Assembly: GCF_011684115.1 (NCBI RefSeq)
Contig: NZ_JAADJV010000002.1
Span: forward strand, 619,209 to 683,208
DNA: 64,000 bases
Direction: 5' to 3'
DNA from: Rahnella aceris
GTDB lineage: Bacteria > Pseudomonadota > Gammaproteobacteria > Enterobacterales > Enterobacteriaceae
A model generated the notes under the pieces. That model did not search any database and had not been told where the DNA came from. It saw nothing but the letters and a program-made list of their open reading frames with translations. A program made the position numbers and the translations under genes. Positions 38,102-49,233 of this stretch are shown in pieces (positions within the stretch are counted from its first letter, which is position 1; the number at the start of each line of letters is the position of its first letter).

Positions 38102-38342
38102 CGGCCTGACATTCGCTGAAGGGGTTCGTGACGCTCCCCCCGCTTCGCGCCAGAGGGAAGGTAATCGCTGATTATACCACAGAACAAAGATTCGGCATCT
38201 TGTGCCGCTGAGCAGGCGGATGCCGACGTTGCATCACATCTGAATGGCGCATAATTCGTCGTTTTGGTGCAAGCATGATAAAATCATCGGTGGTCGCATG
38301 ATGTGGCCTATTCATTCCAATCTGCGCTCAGAGACCGTTGCT

Positions 38343-38852
38343 ATGACCCTGAATAATCCGGAAAAATTACTTTCACAAGCTGAAGAACTTTGCCAGCAGC
38401 GCAATGTTCGCCTGACGCCGCAGCGGCTGGAAGTACTGCGCCTGATGACGCAACAACCCGGTGCGATCAGCGCCTATGACTTGCTGGATCTATTGCGCGT
38501 AAGCGAACCTCAGGCGAAACCACCGACCGTTTACCGGGCGCTGGATTTTCTGCTGGAACAGGGATTTATTCACCGTGTTGAATCCGCAAACAGCTATGTT
38601 CTCTGCCATCATTTTGAAGAGCCGAGCCATACTTCTGCGCTGTTTATCTGCGACCGCTGCGGGTTAGTTACCGAAAAAACCACCGACGGCATTGAAGAGC
38701 GTCTGGCAAAACTGTCATTAGAATCCGGATTTGAGCTTCGCCATTCCGTCGTTGAAGCGCATGGCTTATGTGCAGAATGCAAAGTAGTAGAAACCTGCGA
38801 CAGCCATGACCATTGCGATCACGACCACAGTATTGTGGTGAAAAAACGCTGA
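38343..38852 (+). CDS. zur: Zinc uptake regulator Zur
   Basis: Fur-family zinc-responsive repressor of znu uptake genes. 169 residues from ATG 38343 (MTLNNPEKLLSQAEELC). The frame runs back to 38244 but the extension is unlike the family; the ribosome site GAGACC is weak. It has the helix-turn-helix NVRLTPQRLEVLRLM...PTVYRALDFLLEQGFIH, structural-zinc cysteines in CDRCG and CAEC, and a His-rich tail (HDHCDHDHSIVVKKR). Neighbours match E. coli. Confidence 0.94.
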   Translation: MTLNNPEKLLSQAEELCQQRNVRLTPQRLEVLRLMTQQPGAISAYDLLDLLRVSEPQAKPPTVYRALDFLLEQGFIHRVESANSYVLCHHFEEPSHTSALFICDRCGLVTEKTTDGIEERLAKLSLESGFELRHSVVEAHGLCAECKVVETCDSHDHCDHDHSIVVKKR

Positions 38853-39010
38853 ATGATCGGGTTTTAAGGTTTTGAAGGTGACTCGTAAGAGGAGGATGTT
38901 TTGTACAGAGAAGAGGTTGGGTACATCCGTGTACCCGTATCCTGAAGCGTTCCGGGTAGGAGCAGCTAAATCTCAGGATCCGTCACTGGCACGCGAGGGG
39001 GAGTCGCGTC

Positions 39011-39220
39011 TTACCAGTGATATTTGTTTTTGGTTTCCCATTCATTGAGCTCTTTCTCGGCCTGATCTTTTTGATAGCCGTAACGCTCCTGAATTTTACC
39101 GACTAACTGATCACGTTTACCTTCAACCACTGTCAGGTCGTCATCAGTCAGTTTGCCCCATTGTTCTTTCACTTTCCCTTTGAACTGCTTCCAGTTACCG
39201 TCGGCTTGGTCCTTATTCAT
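39011..39220 (-). CDS. yjbJ: CsbD-family stress protein YjbJ
   Basis: 69-residue soluble, highly charged helical protein (MNKDQADGNWKQFKGKVKEQWG). The CsbD domain covers its full length and the end is WETKNKYHW. It is abundant in stationary or osmotically stressed enterobacteria; molecular role unknown. ATG 39220 follows AGGAGATATTTT. Monocistronic, between zur and dinF as in E. coli. Confidence 0.95.
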   Translation of the reverse strand: MNKDQADGNWKQFKGKVKEQWGKLTDDDLTVVEGKRDQLVGKIQERYGYQKDQAEKELNEWETKNKYHW

Positions 39221-39409
39221 AAAATATCTCCTGTTACCTTGGGTTTTATGAACTGCATTTCGTCTTGCAGCTCGTCCTTAACACTTTAAAGGTTAGTAGA
39301 GAATCTCGATTAATCCTCCTTAAACAGGGATAAAAACCACTATTAGGATTAATCTAAAGCATGAAATAACGACAAAGCTGCGCTTATTTCTTTGAAAATA
39401 GCTGAAAAA

Positions 39410-40786
39410 TCAGTGCGACGGAGACGAAAACCATGTGTCATGCCGCCAGTAACGACGCCATATCCAGCCCAGTGAAATCCCGCGTAACCCGAGGAATACC
39501 GTCAGCGCCAGCCACAACGCATGATTGCCCAGCAGCGGTAAAGTGAACAATGTCAGCCCGTACCCCAGCGCCGCCACCAGCATGCTGTTTCGCATATCCC
39601 GCCCACGCGTTGCGCCGATAAACATGCCATCAAGCAAATAGCACCAGACAGCCACCAGCGGCAGTATAATTTGCCAGCCAAGATATCGGTCCGCCAGCTC
39701 ACGCAATTCCGGTAATGATGTCAGCGCATCAATGATCGCCCCACCCGCCAGCGCGTAAATCAGAGCAAAAAACAGCGCAACCAGCCCGGCCTGACGACAC
39801 GCGGCATGCCAGACATTCAGCAGTTTTTCGCGGTTGCGGGCACCGAATGCCTCACCGGAATGCGCTTCGATAGCATAAGCAAAACCGTCAAGTGCAAACG
39901 CGGTAAATGTCAGCAGGTTCATCAACACGGCGTTGACCGCCACAATGTGGCTGCCCAGCCGCGCGCCCAGAACGGTCAGCGATGCAAAGCAAAGCTGCAA
40001 CAGTAATGAGCGCAGCATGATGTCGCGGTTAAGCCCGAGAAGACGGCGCAAATTACCACGCCACGCGGAGGTGATTTCTGCGCCGGTGATACCGCGTCGT
40101 TTCATCACCCGCCAGACGAAATACAGCCCGATGAGTAGCGTGAAATACTCGGAGCTTGCCGTCGCCATGGCTGCGCCACGCACGTTCCAGCCCAGCCCGA
40201 TCACCAGCCACAGATCCAGAATGATATTCAGCAAATTCCCGGCAATCAGCAAAATCACCGGCCCGCGAACGTACTGAATGCCGAGCAACCACCCGAGGAT
40301 CACCAGATTCGCCAGTGAAGCCGGGGCGCTGAACCAGCGGATTTCGATAAACAGCCTCGCCTGTTCAAGCACGGGCTGGCTGCCGCCGACAATGTGAAAC
40401 GCCAGCTCCATCAGCGGATGACGGAATACCACAATAATGACGCCCGCCAGTACAGCCAGAAGGAAGGGTTGTACAAAAGCACGCGCCAGAAGCTGATTAT
40501 CTTTCGCGCCCAGCGCCTGAGCGGTCATGCCGGTGGTACTCATCCGCAGAAACAGTAAGAGCATAAAAAGGAAAGTGGTGATCATCGAACCCACAGCCAC
40601 GCCGCCGAGATAATCCGGGCTGTCGAGATGACCGATCACTGCGGTATCCACCAGGCCGAGGAGTGGCACCGTGATATTGGAAAAAATCATCGGCAATGCC
40701 AGCATCCAGAGCGCTTTATCGGCAGGGCTTAAAAAGGTGTTTTTGAGTGTGTGTCGCAGGGAATGATGTTGCATAGAGAATCTCAT
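39410..40786 (-). CDS. dinF: MATE-family efflux protein DinF
   Basis: 458-residue transporter with about 12 membrane helices, clearly DinF (DKALWMLALPMIFSNITVPLLGLVDTAVIGHL, 23-54; GARLGSHIVAVNAVLMNLLTF). It exports cationic or oxidised compounds and is SOS-induced in E. coli as part of lexA-dinF. Start uncertain: ATG 40786 or 40774, neither with a clear ribosome site. A 285-base gap carrying a repeat separates it from lexA, unlike the short gap in E. coli. Confidence 0.94.
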   Translation of the reverse strand: MRFSMQHHSLRHTLKNTFLSPADKALWMLALPMIFSNITVPLLGLVDTAVIGHLDSPDYLGGVAVGSMITTFLFMLLLFLRMSTTGMTAQALGAKDNQLLARAFVQPFLLAVLAGVIIVVFRHPLMELAFHIVGGSQPVLEQARLFIEIRWFSAPASLANLVILGWLLGIQYVRGPVILLIAGNLLNIILDLWLVIGLGWNVRGAAMATASSEYFTLLIGLYFVWRVMKRRGITGAEITSAWRGNLRRLLGLNRDIMLRSLLLQLCFASLTVLGARLGSHIVAVNAVLMNLLTFTAFALDGFAYAIEAHSGEAFGARNREKLLNVWHAACRQAGLVALFFALIYALAGGAIIDALTSLPELRELADRYLGWQIILPLVAVWCYLLDGMFIGATRGRDMRNSMLVAALGYGLTLFTLPLLGNHALWLALTVFLGLRGISLGWIWRRYWRHDTWFSSPSH

Positions 40787-40963
40787 GCCGGAGGTTCAGG
40801 TTATGCCTGTAAATGACATCGCCCCGAAAGGGGCGATGATGAGAGAAACGCATTTCTCTTTGAATTCACATGGATGCCAGAGGCCGCCGCCATCCATATT
40901 CAATTAGTTTTAGTCTTGTCTATCTGACACAGCAATTTCTGACTTAGTCATATCTGACCGAGT

Positions 40964-41071
40964 AATTCGCGTTATATCAAGGCGGCAACTAAGCGAACGC
41001 CGGGAGCATACACAAGTATGTGACCGGGGTTGCGAAGGCAGCCAACGCAGAGATAGCTCGAAGTACGAAGG
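40964..41071. repeat. Intergenic repeat, diverged full-length copy after lexA
   Basis: Core AAGGCGGCAACTAAGCGAAC, central AGCATACACAAGTATGTGACCGGGG hairpin region, GCAGCCAACGCAGAG and end CGAAGTACGAAGG align with the copies at 46941 and 59570. It adjoins the lexA stop codon directly. Confidence 0.75.
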
Positions 41072-41680
41072 TCAGATCCAGTCGCCGTTGCGGATAACAC
41101 CTACGGCTAAGCCTTCAATGCTGAAATTCTGCTCGCGCAAATCCACCACGATCGGCTGAAACTCGCTGTTCTCAGGCAATAACTGCACCACACTGCCTTG
41201 TTTTTTCAGGCGTTTCACGGTGACCTCATCATCGATACGGGCCACCACAACCTGACCATTACGCACGTCTTGCGTTTTATGCACGGCCAGCAGATCGCCG
41301 TCAAGGATACCAATATCACGCATCGACATACCGCTGACACGCAGCAGGAAATCGGCGCTCGGCTTAAACATTTCCGGATCGATCTGATAGTGCCCTTCGA
41401 TATGTTGCTGCGCCAGCAGCGGTTCACCGGCGGCAACGCGGCCAATCAGCGGTAAACCTTCTTCTTCTTCCATCAGCAGACGAATGCCGCGTGATGCACC
41501 GGAAACAATCTCAATAACACCTTTACGCGCCAGCGCTTTAAGATGCTCTTCCGCCGCATTGGGAGAACGGAACCCCAGACGTGATGCAATCTCTGCGCGG
41601 GTTGGTGGCATACCGGTGGTGGAGATATGATCGCGAATAAGGTCGTAGACCTCTTGTTGTCTGGTCGTTAAAGCTTTCAT
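41072..41680 (-). CDS. lexA: SOS repressor LexA
   Basis: 202 residues. Helix-turn-helix [24 protein letters not shown] (24-47), cleavage site Ala84-Gly85 in [10 protein letters not shown] and the catalytic pair Ser119 (SGMSMRD) and Lys156 (VTVKRLKK), all at E. coli positions. It autocleaves when RecA filaments form, derepressing uvrA, ssb and itself. Two LexA boxes lie directly upstream. Confidence 0.99.
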   Translation of the reverse strand: MKALTTRQQEVYDLIRDHISTTGMPPTRAEIASRLGFRSPNAAEEHLKALARKGVIEIVSGASRGIRLLMEEEEGLPLIGRVAAGEPLLAQQHIEGHYQIDPEMFKPSADFLLRVSGMSMRDIGILDGDLLAVHKTQDVRNGQVVVARIDDEVTVKRLKKQGSVVQLLPENSEFQPIVVDLREQNFSIEGLAVGVIRNGDWI

Positions 41681-41686
41681 TCCGCC

Positions 41687-41706
41687 CCCTGGTTGTTTAT
41701 ACAGTC
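41687..41706. promoter_or_regulatory. LexA box 2 of the lexA promoter
   Basis: Contains CTG-GTTGTTTATA-CAG (plus strand), the promoter-proximal box of a tandem pair as in E. coli. Confidence 0.85.
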
Positions 41707-41707
41707 T

Positions 41708-41727
41708 TGCTGTGAGTATATACAGCT
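41708..41727. promoter_or_regulatory. LexA box 1 of the lexA promoter
   Basis: Contains CTG-TGAGTATATA-CAG, a near-consensus SOS box immediately beside box 2. Confidence 0.92.
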
Positions 41728-41799
41728 AAACGGTCAATGAAAACCTAAGATTGAATAAAAACAGGGCATAACGTTGATTCCTGGAATGCAGATTCCAAA

Positions 41800-42168
41800 T
41801 CAGAACCATCGCGACCAAAAGATGCTGACCCAGACAAAAATCGCCAATATGATGGTCAGAAGTACGGCAGCAGAGCCGATATCTTTTGCGCGACCAGAAA
41901 GCACATGAAACTCAGGCCCGATGCGGTCTATTGCACATTCCACCGCGCTGTTGAGCAACTCCGTGACACAGACCAGCACGACGGATCCCACCAGCAGGAT
42001 ACGTTCAATGGTGCTGACATCAAGCCAGAAAGATAGCAAAATTAACGGGATAGCGACGCTGGCCTCCTGGCGAAATGCCGCTTCGTTTTGCCATGCCGCT
42101 TTGAATCCTTTCCAGGAATAGCCGGCCGCTTTATAAATTCGGGTAAATCCGGTGACTTGGTTCGCCAT
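41800..42168 (-). CDS. dgkA: Diacylglycerol kinase
   Basis: 122-residue trimeric inner-membrane kinase recycling diacylglycerol to phosphatidate. It has an amphipathic N-terminus (FTRIYKAAGYSWKGFKAAW), three membrane helices and the active-site stretch ELLNSAVECAIDRIG near 69-83. Divergent from plsB, as in E. coli. Confidence 0.97.
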   Translation of the reverse strand: MANQVTGFTRIYKAAGYSWKGFKAAWQNEAAFRQEASVAIPLILLSFWLDVSTIERILLVGSVVLVCVTELLNSAVECAIDRIGPEFHVLSGRAKDIGSAAVLLTIILAIFVWVSIFWSRWF

Positions 42169-42285
42169 TTCGGGTACTGATCCTTAGAGTGTTTGCAGCA
42201 TTTTAGCTTTTATATGACCACAGATCTCCACGGATCTTTCTGGTATCCTTGCGGCGAAATTGCTAACAAGAGGCTTCACGTTTTT

Positions 42286-44769
42286 ATGTCAGGTTGGCGT
42301 AGACTTTATTACACATTATTGAATTTACCACTCTCATTGCTGGTAAAGAGCAAGGTCATACCTTCAGATCCGGTTACCGAGTTGCATTTAGACCCGACGC
42401 GGCCGATTTTGTACGTATTACCTTATAATTCCAAAGCCGATTTGCTGACGTTGCGTGCGCAATGTCTGGCGCAGAATCTGCCTGATCCTCTTATTCCGCT
42501 GGAAATTGACGGCACCCTGCTACCAAGCCATGTCTTTATAGCCGAAGGCCCGCGCGTATTCTCTTATTACACGCCGAAGCAGGAATCCGTAAAGCTGTTC
42601 CACGACTACCTTGATTTGCACCGCAATAATCCGGATTTAGACATTCAGATGTTGCCGGTGTCGGTAATGTTTGGTCGTGCACCGGGCCGTGAAGGTCAGG
42701 ACGACACGCCGCATCTGCGCGTGCTGAACGGTATCCAGAAATTTTTCGCTGTGCTGTGGCTGGGGCGGGACAGTTTCGTCCGTTTCTCCAATACCGTTTC
42801 CCTGCGTTATATGGCGACGGAACACGGCACAGATAAGACGATTGCTCAAAAACTGGCACGTGTGGCGCGGATGCATTTCTCCCGTCAGCGTCTGGCTGCG
42901 GTTGGTCCGCGCCTTCCGGCACGTCAGGATTTATTCAATAAATTGCTGGCCTCAAAAGCCATTGAGAAAGCGATTGAAGACGAAGCCCGCAGCAAGAAAA
43001 TTTCCCACGAAAAAGCCCAACAAAACGCCATCGCCCTGATGGAAGAGATTGCCGCTGACTTCTCTTATGAAGCCGTGCGCCTCTCTGACCGTGTGCTGAG
43101 CTGGACGTGGAACCGTTTGTACAAAGGCATCAACGTTAATAATGCCGAGCGTGTACGCCAGTTAGCGCTGGACGGTCAGGAAATTGTGTATGTGCCTTGC
43201 CACCGCAGCCACATGGACTATCTGCTGCTGTCTTACGTGCTCTATCATCAGGGTCTGGTACCGCCGCATATTGCCGCCGGTATCAACCTGAATTTCTGGC
43301 CGGCTGGCCCGATTTTCCGCCGTCTGGGTGCGTTCTTTATTCGTCGAACCTTTAAAGGCAACAAGCTCTATTCGACGGTTTTCCGTGAATATCTGGGCGA
43401 ACTGTTCAGCCGCGGTTATTCGGTGGAATACTTTGTGGAAGGGGGGCGTTCGCGAACCGGGCGTCTGCTGGAGCCGAAAACGGGCACGCTGGCCATGACC
43501 ATTCAGGCCATGCTGCGCGGCGGTTCACGTCCGATTACGCTGGTACCGATTTACATCGGTTATGAGCACGTCATGGAAGTGGGTACGTACGCGAAAGAAT
43601 TACGCGGTGCGACCAAAGAGAAAGAAAGCCTGACGCAAATGCTTAACGGGCTGCGCAAGCTGCGTAACCTCGGCCAGGGTTACGTGAACTTCGGTGAGCC
43701 GTTGCATCTGACCACTTACCTGAACCAGAACGTGCCAACCTGGCGTGAAGCCATCGACCCGATCGAAGCACAACGTCCAAGCTGGCTGACGCCGACAGTG
43801 CAGGATTTGGCAGAACAGATCATGGTGCGCATCAACAATTCAGCGGCAGCCAATGCCATGAACTTGTGTTGTACCGCGCTGCTGGCCTCCCGTCAGCGTT
43901 CACTGACACGCGAACAGCTGACCGAGCAAATCGACTGTTATCTGCAATTGCTGCGTAACGTGCCTTACAACGCGGATTCGACGGTGCCTGATCTGACCGC
44001 TGACCAGTTGCTTGATCACGCGCTGAACATGAATAAGTTCCAGGTTGAGAAAGACAACATTGGCGACATCATCGTTCTGCCTCGCGAACAGGCCGTGCTG
44101 ATGACGTATTACCGCAACAACATCCATCATATGCTGGTGTTGCCATCACTGATTTCAAGCATTGTGATGCACCACCGCCAGGTCAGCCGCGCGGAATTAC
44201 TGCATCAGGTCGAACTGATTTATCCGATGCTCAAAGCCGAACTGTTTATGCATTTCGATACGCCTGAGCTGCCACAAGTGCTGGATGTTCTGACGCTGGA
44301 ACTGGCGCGTCAGCAAATCATTCACCTTGAAGATGATGAGCTGACACTTAATCCGGCCCGTATCCGCACCCTCCAGTTGCTGGCGGCTGGCGTACGTGAA
44401 ACGCTGCAACGTTACGCGATTACCTTCTCCCTGCTCACCAATAACCCAAGCATCAACCGCGGTGCACTGGAAAAAGAGAGCCGGATTATGGCGCAGCGTT
44501 TATCCGTGCTGCACGGTATCAATGCCCCTGAATTCTTCGATAAAGCTGTGTTCTCGACGCTGGTCGGCACACTGCGCGCAGAAGGCTATATCAGTGACAC
44601 CGGCGATGCCATTCAGGAACAAACGCGTGAGATTTACCTCATGCTCAGCGACCTGATGACACCGGATATCAAGCTAACTATCGAGAGTGCGGGAATGCCT
44701 TCTGAGCTGCCGCAAGCAACGGAGCCACCGGCTGAACCGAAGATGGATGTACGCGATACCGATCATTAA
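42286..44769 (+). CDS. plsB: Glycerol-3-phosphate 1-O-acyltransferase PlsB
   Basis: Membrane-associated enzyme placing the first acyl chain on glycerol 3-phosphate. 827 residues from ATG 42286 ([20 protein letters not shown]), the start matching the family. The frame is open to 42193 but that extension falls in the promoter region. The HX4D motif is in [15 protein letters not shown] near 303-310, with [30 protein letters not shown] and [10 protein letters not shown] as the other acyltransferase blocks. Confidence 0.97.
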   Translation: MSGWRRLYYTLLNLPLSLLVKSKVIPSDPVTELHLDPTRPILYVLPYNSKADLLTLRAQCLAQNLPDPLIPLEIDGTLLPSHVFIAEGPRVFSYYTPKQESVKLFHDYLDLHRNNPDLDIQMLPVSVMFGRAPGREGQDDTPHLRVLNGIQKFFAVLWLGRDSFVRFSNTVSLRYMATEHGTDKTIAQKLARVARMHFSRQRLAAVGPRLPARQDLFNKLLASKAIEKAIEDEARSKKISHEKAQQNAIALMEEIAADFSYEAVRLSDRVLSWTWNRLYKGINVNNAERVRQLALDGQEIVYVPCHRSHMDYLLLSYVLYHQGLVPPHIAAGINLNFWPAGPIFRRLGAFFIRRTFKGNKLYSTVFREYLGELFSRGYSVEYFVEGGRSRTGRLLEPKTGTLAMTIQAMLRGGSRPITLVPIYIGYEHVMEVGTYAKELRGATKEKESLTQMLNGLRKLRNLGQGYVNFGEPLHLTTYLNQNVPTWREAIDPIEAQRPSWLTPTVQDLAEQIMVRINNSAAANAMNLCCTALLASRQRSLTREQLTEQIDCYLQLLRNVPYNADSTVPDLTADQLLDHALNMNKFQVEKDNIGDIIVLPREQAVLMTYYRNNIHHMLVLPSLISSIVMHHRQVSRAELLHQVELIYPMLKAELFMHFDTPELPQVLDVLTLELARQQIIHLEDDELTLNPARIRTLQLLAAGVRETLQRYAITFSLLTNNPSINRGALEKESRIMAQRLSVLHGINAPEFFDKAVFSTLVGTLRAEGYISDTGDAIQEQTREIYLMLSDLMTPDIKLTIESAGMPSELPQATEPPAEPKMDVRDTDH

Positions 44770-44803
44770 CCCGTATTAGCGCCAGACATCAGATTAAAAA
44801 AAC

Positions 44804-44840
44804 AAAACGCCCGGACTTTTTACAGAGTCCGGGCGTTTTT
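44804..44840. terminator. Terminator between plsB and ubiA
   Basis: AAAACGCCCGGACT and AGTCCGGGCGTTTT form a 14-bp perfect stem with an 8-base loop between converging genes. Confidence 0.93.
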
Positions 44841-44866
44841 AATTGTTGTCGCGCAGGCTAACTTAC

Positions 44867-45745
44867 TTAGAAATTGAAGCCTGACAGGCTCATCAGAATA
44901 CCGAGGAACAACACCAGCCCGACATAATTGTTCTGGCGGAAAGCCAGGAAACAGGCATCACGTTCACGTTTAGCAATCAGCTTTTGCTGATGCACAAACA
45001 GCGCAGCAGCCAGCAGCAACGACCAGTAAAACGGTGCGCTGAGCTGGGAAAGATAACCAACAATCCCCATCAGGATCAGCGTTGCCAGTTGCAGAAGGCC
45101 GATGATCAGCGTGTCAAAACGACCAAACAGAATCGCTGTCGATTTCACGCCGATCTTCAAATCATCGTCACGATCGACCATCGCGTATTGCGTATCGTAA
45201 GCCACCGTCCAGCAGATATTTGCCACGAACATTAACCAGCAGCTAAGCGGCACACTTTCGCTCACAGCGGCATACGCCATCGGAATTGCCCAGCCAAACG
45301 CCGCGCCCAAAACCACCTGCGGCAGATGGCTGACGCGCTTCATGAACGGATAAATCCATGCCAGCGCCAGTCCGGCCAGAGACAGCCAAATGGTCATGCG
45401 GTTAAGCAGCAGAACCAGCAGGAATGACACCAGCACCAGTCCGGCGAATAATATTTTCGCCTGCTTGCCGGTGATCGCCCCGCTCGGCAATGGCCGGTGA
45501 GCGGTGCGTTTTACGTGACCATCAAACTTACGGTCAGCGTAGTCATTCACCACGCAACCGGCGGCACGCATGAAGAAAACGCCCAGCACGAAGACCAGCA
45601 AAATCTTCGCAGACGGCATTCCCCCCCCCGCGACCCACAGTGCCCATAACGTTGGCCACAACAGCAGCAGTGAGCCAATCGGCTTATCAATGCGCATCAG
45701 GCGGCAGTAATCACGCCATGTGCCCTGCGTCATACTTCCTGACAC
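44867..45745 (-). CDS. ubiA: 4-hydroxybenzoate octaprenyltransferase
   Basis: Inner-membrane prenyltransferase joining the polyprenyl tail to 4-hydroxybenzoate in ubiquinone synthesis. It has eight or nine membrane helices and the two Asp-rich motifs [15 protein letters not shown] and [13 protein letters not shown] choose GTG 45745 because AAGGAG lies nine bases upstream (292 residues). The alternative ATG 45778 overlaps the ubiC stop as ATGA but has no proper ribosome site, and ATG 45733 is also possible. Confidence 0.95.
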   Translation of the reverse strand: MSGSMTQGTWRDYCRLMRIDKPIGSLLLLWPTLWALWVAGGGMPSAKILLVFVLGVFFMRAAGCVVNDYADRKFDGHVKRTAHRPLPSGAITGKQAKILFAGLVLVSFLLVLLLNRMTIWLSLAGLALAWIYPFMKRVSHLPQVVLGAAFGWAIPMAYAAVSESVPLSCWLMFVANICWTVAYDTQYAMVDRDDDLKIGVKSTAILFGRFDTLIIGLLQLATLILMGIVGYLSQLSAPFYWSLLLAAALFVHQQKLIAKRERDACFLAFRQNNYVGLVLFLGILMSLSGFNF

Positions 45746-45774
45746 TCTCTGTTCTCCTTGTTGATTAGTCTGAC

Positions 45775-46314
45775 TCATACCTTGCTCACTTTACCCTCAG
45801 GGCGGTGAACCGGCGAATCCGGGAGGAAAATTTCGGTCAGCAGCAACGGCTTATCAGACAAACGCAGGCGGGAACGGCGCGCCCATAATTCTCCCTGCTC
45901 ACTGTGTAACTGGCCTAAATGAATGTAATCGCGGGACAAGTTGTTCCCGCTAAACAGATAGCGCCCCAGCGGCACCGTGCCTAAATCGACCAGCGCCAGA
46001 TCCGGCCCGGTCAGCGTTTCTTCAGGAATGACCGTGCGCCCCAGCAGCCAGGGTTCGGCATCGCCAAACAGCACGATTTCGCGGATCCAGTAACGGGCAC
46101 TTTCCGGCAACTGCTGTGCTTCGCTTTCACCCAGTTCTTCGCGACTGACAAAACATTCATTTTGCGGTTTCACGGTGACGGTAACACCCTGCTTTTCAAA
46201 CCGGCGGGTCATGGACCCCATTTCCATCAGCCAGTCAGCCACATCCGCAGGCACCTGCGAAGGGTCGTCAAACCAGTGGATCGGGGATGGTTCGGGGGAA
46301 TGGGGATCAGACAT
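45775..46314 (-). CDS. ubiC: Chorismate pyruvate-lyase
   Basis: Converts chorismate to 4-hydroxybenzoate and pyruvate, the first step toward ubiquinone. 179 residues from ATG 46314 ([17 protein letters not shown]), preceded by CGGAG. Conserved features include Arg in [14 protein letters not shown] and the C-terminal Glu in [12 protein letters not shown]. It is slightly longer than the E. coli enzyme. Operon with ubiA. Confidence 0.95.
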   Translation of the reverse strand: MSDPHSPEPSPIHWFDDPSQVPADVADWLMEMGSMTRRFEKQGVTVTVKPQNECFVSREELGESEAQQLPESARYWIREIVLFGDAEPWLLGRTVIPEETLTGPDLALVDLGTVPLGRYLFSGNNLSRDYIHLGQLHSEQGELWARRSRLRLSDKPLLLTEIFLPDSPVHRPEGKVSKV

Positions 46315-46403
46315 CAACGGCTCCGTAATGAAGGCATTCATACCTCCAATGAATTATCTGCCTCGCATTCTAGCGCATCAATGCGAGGCAGTAATTGCCT
46401 GAT

Positions 46404-46811
46404 TTATTCGCGGCGCAGACGTTCGCTATTGGCAAGAAACAGTGTCACGACCAGCACAAGGATCGCGCAGGCGTAAACCAATGTGTCATAAGGACTTTTG
46501 TGGTCGACGATGATCAGGCGGATAATCGCGGTGATGCCGATGTAAATAAAATAGCGTAACGGGAAATGATAGCCCGACGAAAAATATTTAATAATCAGGG
46601 CAATAAACTCAAAATAGAGGAAGTAAATTACAATCCCTTCAATGAGCAGATATGACGAAGACTGATCGTTATTCACGAACAACACCATTGCTAAATGATA
46701 GGTTTCGCGCCCGATAAAAATCATCAGGATCGCGGCCAGTCCTAATAAGAATACGTTCAAAATTCGCTGCATAATGACGGATATCATCAATGCCCGTTTT
46801 GATCCTGCCAT
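46404..46811 (-). CDS. psiE: Phosphate-starvation-inducible protein PsiE
   Basis: 135 residues, four membrane helices ([77 protein letters not shown]). The [15 protein letters not shown] block identifies PsiE. Expressed under phosphate limitation in E. coli; function unknown. ATG 46811 or 46787 (MISVIM) are possible starts. Confidence 0.92.
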   Translation of the reverse strand: MAGSKRALMISVIMQRILNVFLLGLAAILMIFIGRETYHLAMVLFVNNDQSSSYLLIEGIVIYFLYFEFIALIIKYFSSGYHFPLRYFIYIGITAIIRLIIVDHKSPYDTLVYACAILVLVVTLFLANSERLRRE

Positions 46812-46940
46812 GTGATCTACATCCCACTTTTGTTATTAATCCCCGCAGAATACCACAGAGTCAGCACAGGAAAAGCGCCATTAAAAAAGGGCCAGCCGGT
46901 GAAGGCTAACCCTTTTATTGAGAAATATTTCGACCTGTCC

Positions 46941-47062
46941 CTCTAAATCATTCGGGCTGGATCAAGGCGGCAAGGGAACGAAGCCCCGGGAGCTTACATA
47001 AGTAAGTGACCGGGGTGAGTTCACGCAGCCAACGCTGAAACAGTCTGAAGGATGACGAGGGA
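46941..47062. repeat. Intergenic repeat, full-length copy after pgi
   Basis: CCTCTAAATCATTCGGG ... AAGGCGGCAAGGGAACG ... AGCTTACATAAGTAAGTGAC ... GCAGCCAACGCTGAA ... CTGAAGGATGACGAGGG. The central block is a near-perfect hairpin (CTTACATAAGTAAG with flanking CCCCGG/CCGGGG). It ends at the pgi stop. Confidence 0.85.
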
Positions 47063-48709
47063 TTAGCGCCAGTTTTTGAAGCGGTTAATTAAACCGTTCG
47101 TGGAACTGTCGTGGCCTGTCACTTCTGAGCTACCTTCCAGTTCTGGCAGGATACGGTTTGCCAGCTGTTTGCCCAGTTCTACGCCCCATTGGTCGAAGGT
47201 GTAGATGTTCAGGATCACGCCCTGGGTGAAGATTTTGTGTTCATACATTGCGATCAACGCACCCAGGCTATAAGGCGTGATTTCACGCAGCAGGATGGAG
47301 TTGGTCGGACGGTTCCCTTCGAACACTTTGAACGGCGCAACGTGTTTAACGTCTTCTGGTTTTTTACCCTGATCGGCGAATTCTTTCTCGACAACATCCA
47401 GAGATTTACCGAATGCCAGCGCTTCGGTCTGGGCGAAGAAGTTAGACAACAGTTTCGCGTGGTGATCGCTCAGCGGGTTATGGCTGATGGCCGGTGCGAT
47501 GAAGTCACAAGGGATGATTTTAGTCCCCTGGTGAATCAGCTGATAGAACGCGTGCTGACCGTTAGTGCCCGGTTCGCCCCAGATGATCGGGCCAGTCTGG
47601 TAATCCACCGGGTTGCCGTTACGGTCAACGAACTTACCGTTAGATTCCATGTTGCCTTGCTGGAAGTAAGCGGCAAAACGGTGCATGTACTGGTCGTATG
47701 GCAGGATAGCTTCGGTTTCGGTGCCGTAGAAATCGTTGTACCAGATGCCGATCAGCGCCAGCAGTACCGGCAGGTTTTTCTCAGCCGGCGTATTCGCGAA
47801 GTGTTTATCCATCGCGTGCGCACCGCTCAGCAGTTGTTCGAAGTTATCGAAACCTACAGACAGCGCGATAGACAGACCGATTGCGGACCACAGAGAGTAA
47901 CGGCCACCGACCCAGTCCCAGAATTCGAACATGTTGTCGGTGTCGATACCAAACTCGCTCACCGCTTTACCGTTGGTGGACAGCGCCGCGAAGTGTTTCG
48001 CCACGTGTTGGTTATCGCCAGCGGTTTTCAGGAACCAGTCACGCGCGCTGTGGGCGTTGGTCATGGTTTCCTGCGTGGTGAAGGTTTTTGATGCAACCAG
48101 GAACAGCGTGGTTTCCGGAGACAAATCTTTCAGCGTTTCAGCGATATGCGTGCCGTCAACGTTGGAGACGAAATGCATATTCAGGTGGTTTTTGTACGGA
48201 CGCAGCGCTTCAGTGACCATGAACGGACCGAGGTCTGAACCGCCGATACCGATGTTCACCACGTCGGTGATGGCTTTGCCGGTATAACCTTTCCATTCGC
48301 CACCGATAACACGTTCGGTGAAGCCTTTGATTTTCGCCAGAACTGCATTCACTTCCGGCATCACATCTTTGCCGTCCACGACGATTGGCGTGTTGCTGCG
48401 GTTACGCAGTGCAACGTGCAGAACAGCACGGTCTTCGGTGCGGTTGATCTTCTCGCCAGAGAACATCGATTTGATTGCGCCCTGAAGGTCAGTCTCTTTC
48501 GCCAGCGCCTGCAGCTTATCCAGCGTCTCTGCGGTGATGCGGTTTTTGGAGAAATCGACCAGCATCTGGTCTTCAAACGTGGCAGAGAATTTGGAGAAAC
48601 GATCACCATCTTCAGCAAACAGATGGCTAATCTGCACATCTTTCATCTTGTCGAAATGCTGCTGCAGGGCTTGCCAGGCAGCGGTCTGAGTTGGATTGAT
48701 ATTTTTCAT
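47063..48709 (-). CDS. pgi: Glucose-6-phosphate isomerase
   Basis: Interconverts glucose 6-phosphate and fructose 6-phosphate. 548 residues. Signatures are [16 protein letters not shown], the PGI signature [17 protein letters not shown] near 270 and [12 protein letters not shown] with the catalytic Glu nearby (GEPGTNGQ). ATG 48709 follows AAGAGCATTGC. Divergent from lysC across a 524-base regulatory gap. Confidence 0.98.
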   Translation of the reverse strand: MKNINPTQTAAWQALQQHFDKMKDVQISHLFAEDGDRFSKFSATFEDQMLVDFSKNRITAETLDKLQALAKETDLQGAIKSMFSGEKINRTEDRAVLHVALRNRSNTPIVVDGKDVMPEVNAVLAKIKGFTERVIGGEWKGYTGKAITDVVNIGIGGSDLGPFMVTEALRPYKNHLNMHFVSNVDGTHIAETLKDLSPETTLFLVASKTFTTQETMTNAHSARDWFLKTAGDNQHVAKHFAALSTNGKAVSEFGIDTDNMFEFWDWVGGRYSLWSAIGLSIALSVGFDNFEQLLSGAHAMDKHFANTPAEKNLPVLLALIGIWYNDFYGTETEAILPYDQYMHRFAAYFQQGNMESNGKFVDRNGNPVDYQTGPIIWGEPGTNGQHAFYQLIHQGTKIIPCDFIAPAISHNPLSDHHAKLLSNFFAQTEALAFGKSLDVVEKEFADQGKKPEDVKHVAPFKVFEGNRPTNSILLREITPYSLGALIAMYEHKIFTQGVILNIYTFDQWGVELGKQLANRILPELEGSSEVTGHDSSTNGLINRFKNWR

Positions 48710-48919
48710 AGCAATGCTCTTAGGCTGAGAATAAATATGAGGTAACTGTCCCGATTGTAGCCTGAAGTTCCCGGGAAGAGATGCCTTTTCTTGCGATAGG
48801 TTAGATCTGCTTAATCACAATGACAGAGAACAATATTAGATGAGAATCGCTCAAAATGTGGCGCATGCATTGCCTGACCGTTGACAGACGGGCGATAAAC
48901 GGCTATTCCTAAGCGCCTA

Positions 48920-49130
48920 ACTCGCGCGCTCGATGCGCGAGCCAGAAGAGGCGCGTCGCCCAGGCAGTGTATCGGAGGAGCCGAAATCCTACGAAGATAC
49001 ATCAGGGGGAGCGGCGCCGAGATCATAAGCCCGCGGCAGGCAAATGATCGACTACAGGGGCTGAATCCCCTGGGTTGTCACCGGAACACCCAACAGGGTG
49101 TCGGCTAGGTGGGGCGCTTCTGGGTGTATC
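48920..49130 (+). promoter_or_regulatory. Lysine riboswitch (L box) in the lysC leader
   Basis: The leader matches the E. coli lysC aptamer closely: GCCAGAAGAGGCGCG, GGAGGAGCC, AGGGGGAGC...GCCGAG, GGGGCTGAATCCCC and TGGGTTGTCACC, closed by CCAGAAG (48942-48948) pairing with CTTCTGG (49117-49123). Lysine binding would reduce lysC expression at the translation or RNA-stability level. Confidence 0.95.
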
Positions 49131-49233
49131 GTAGTATCTCTACGCCTGCTCCCGTTTCCCGCTCTTCCCTTTGTGCCAATTCTTATGGAATCGATGGCCG
49201 TCATGATATGGCGACCCGGACACGAGGTTTTAC

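Noticed and set aside
46941..47062. Calling the intergenic repeats ERIC elements
   Set aside because: Hairpin centre resembles ERIC in style, but the sequence is different from the ERIC consensus I know.
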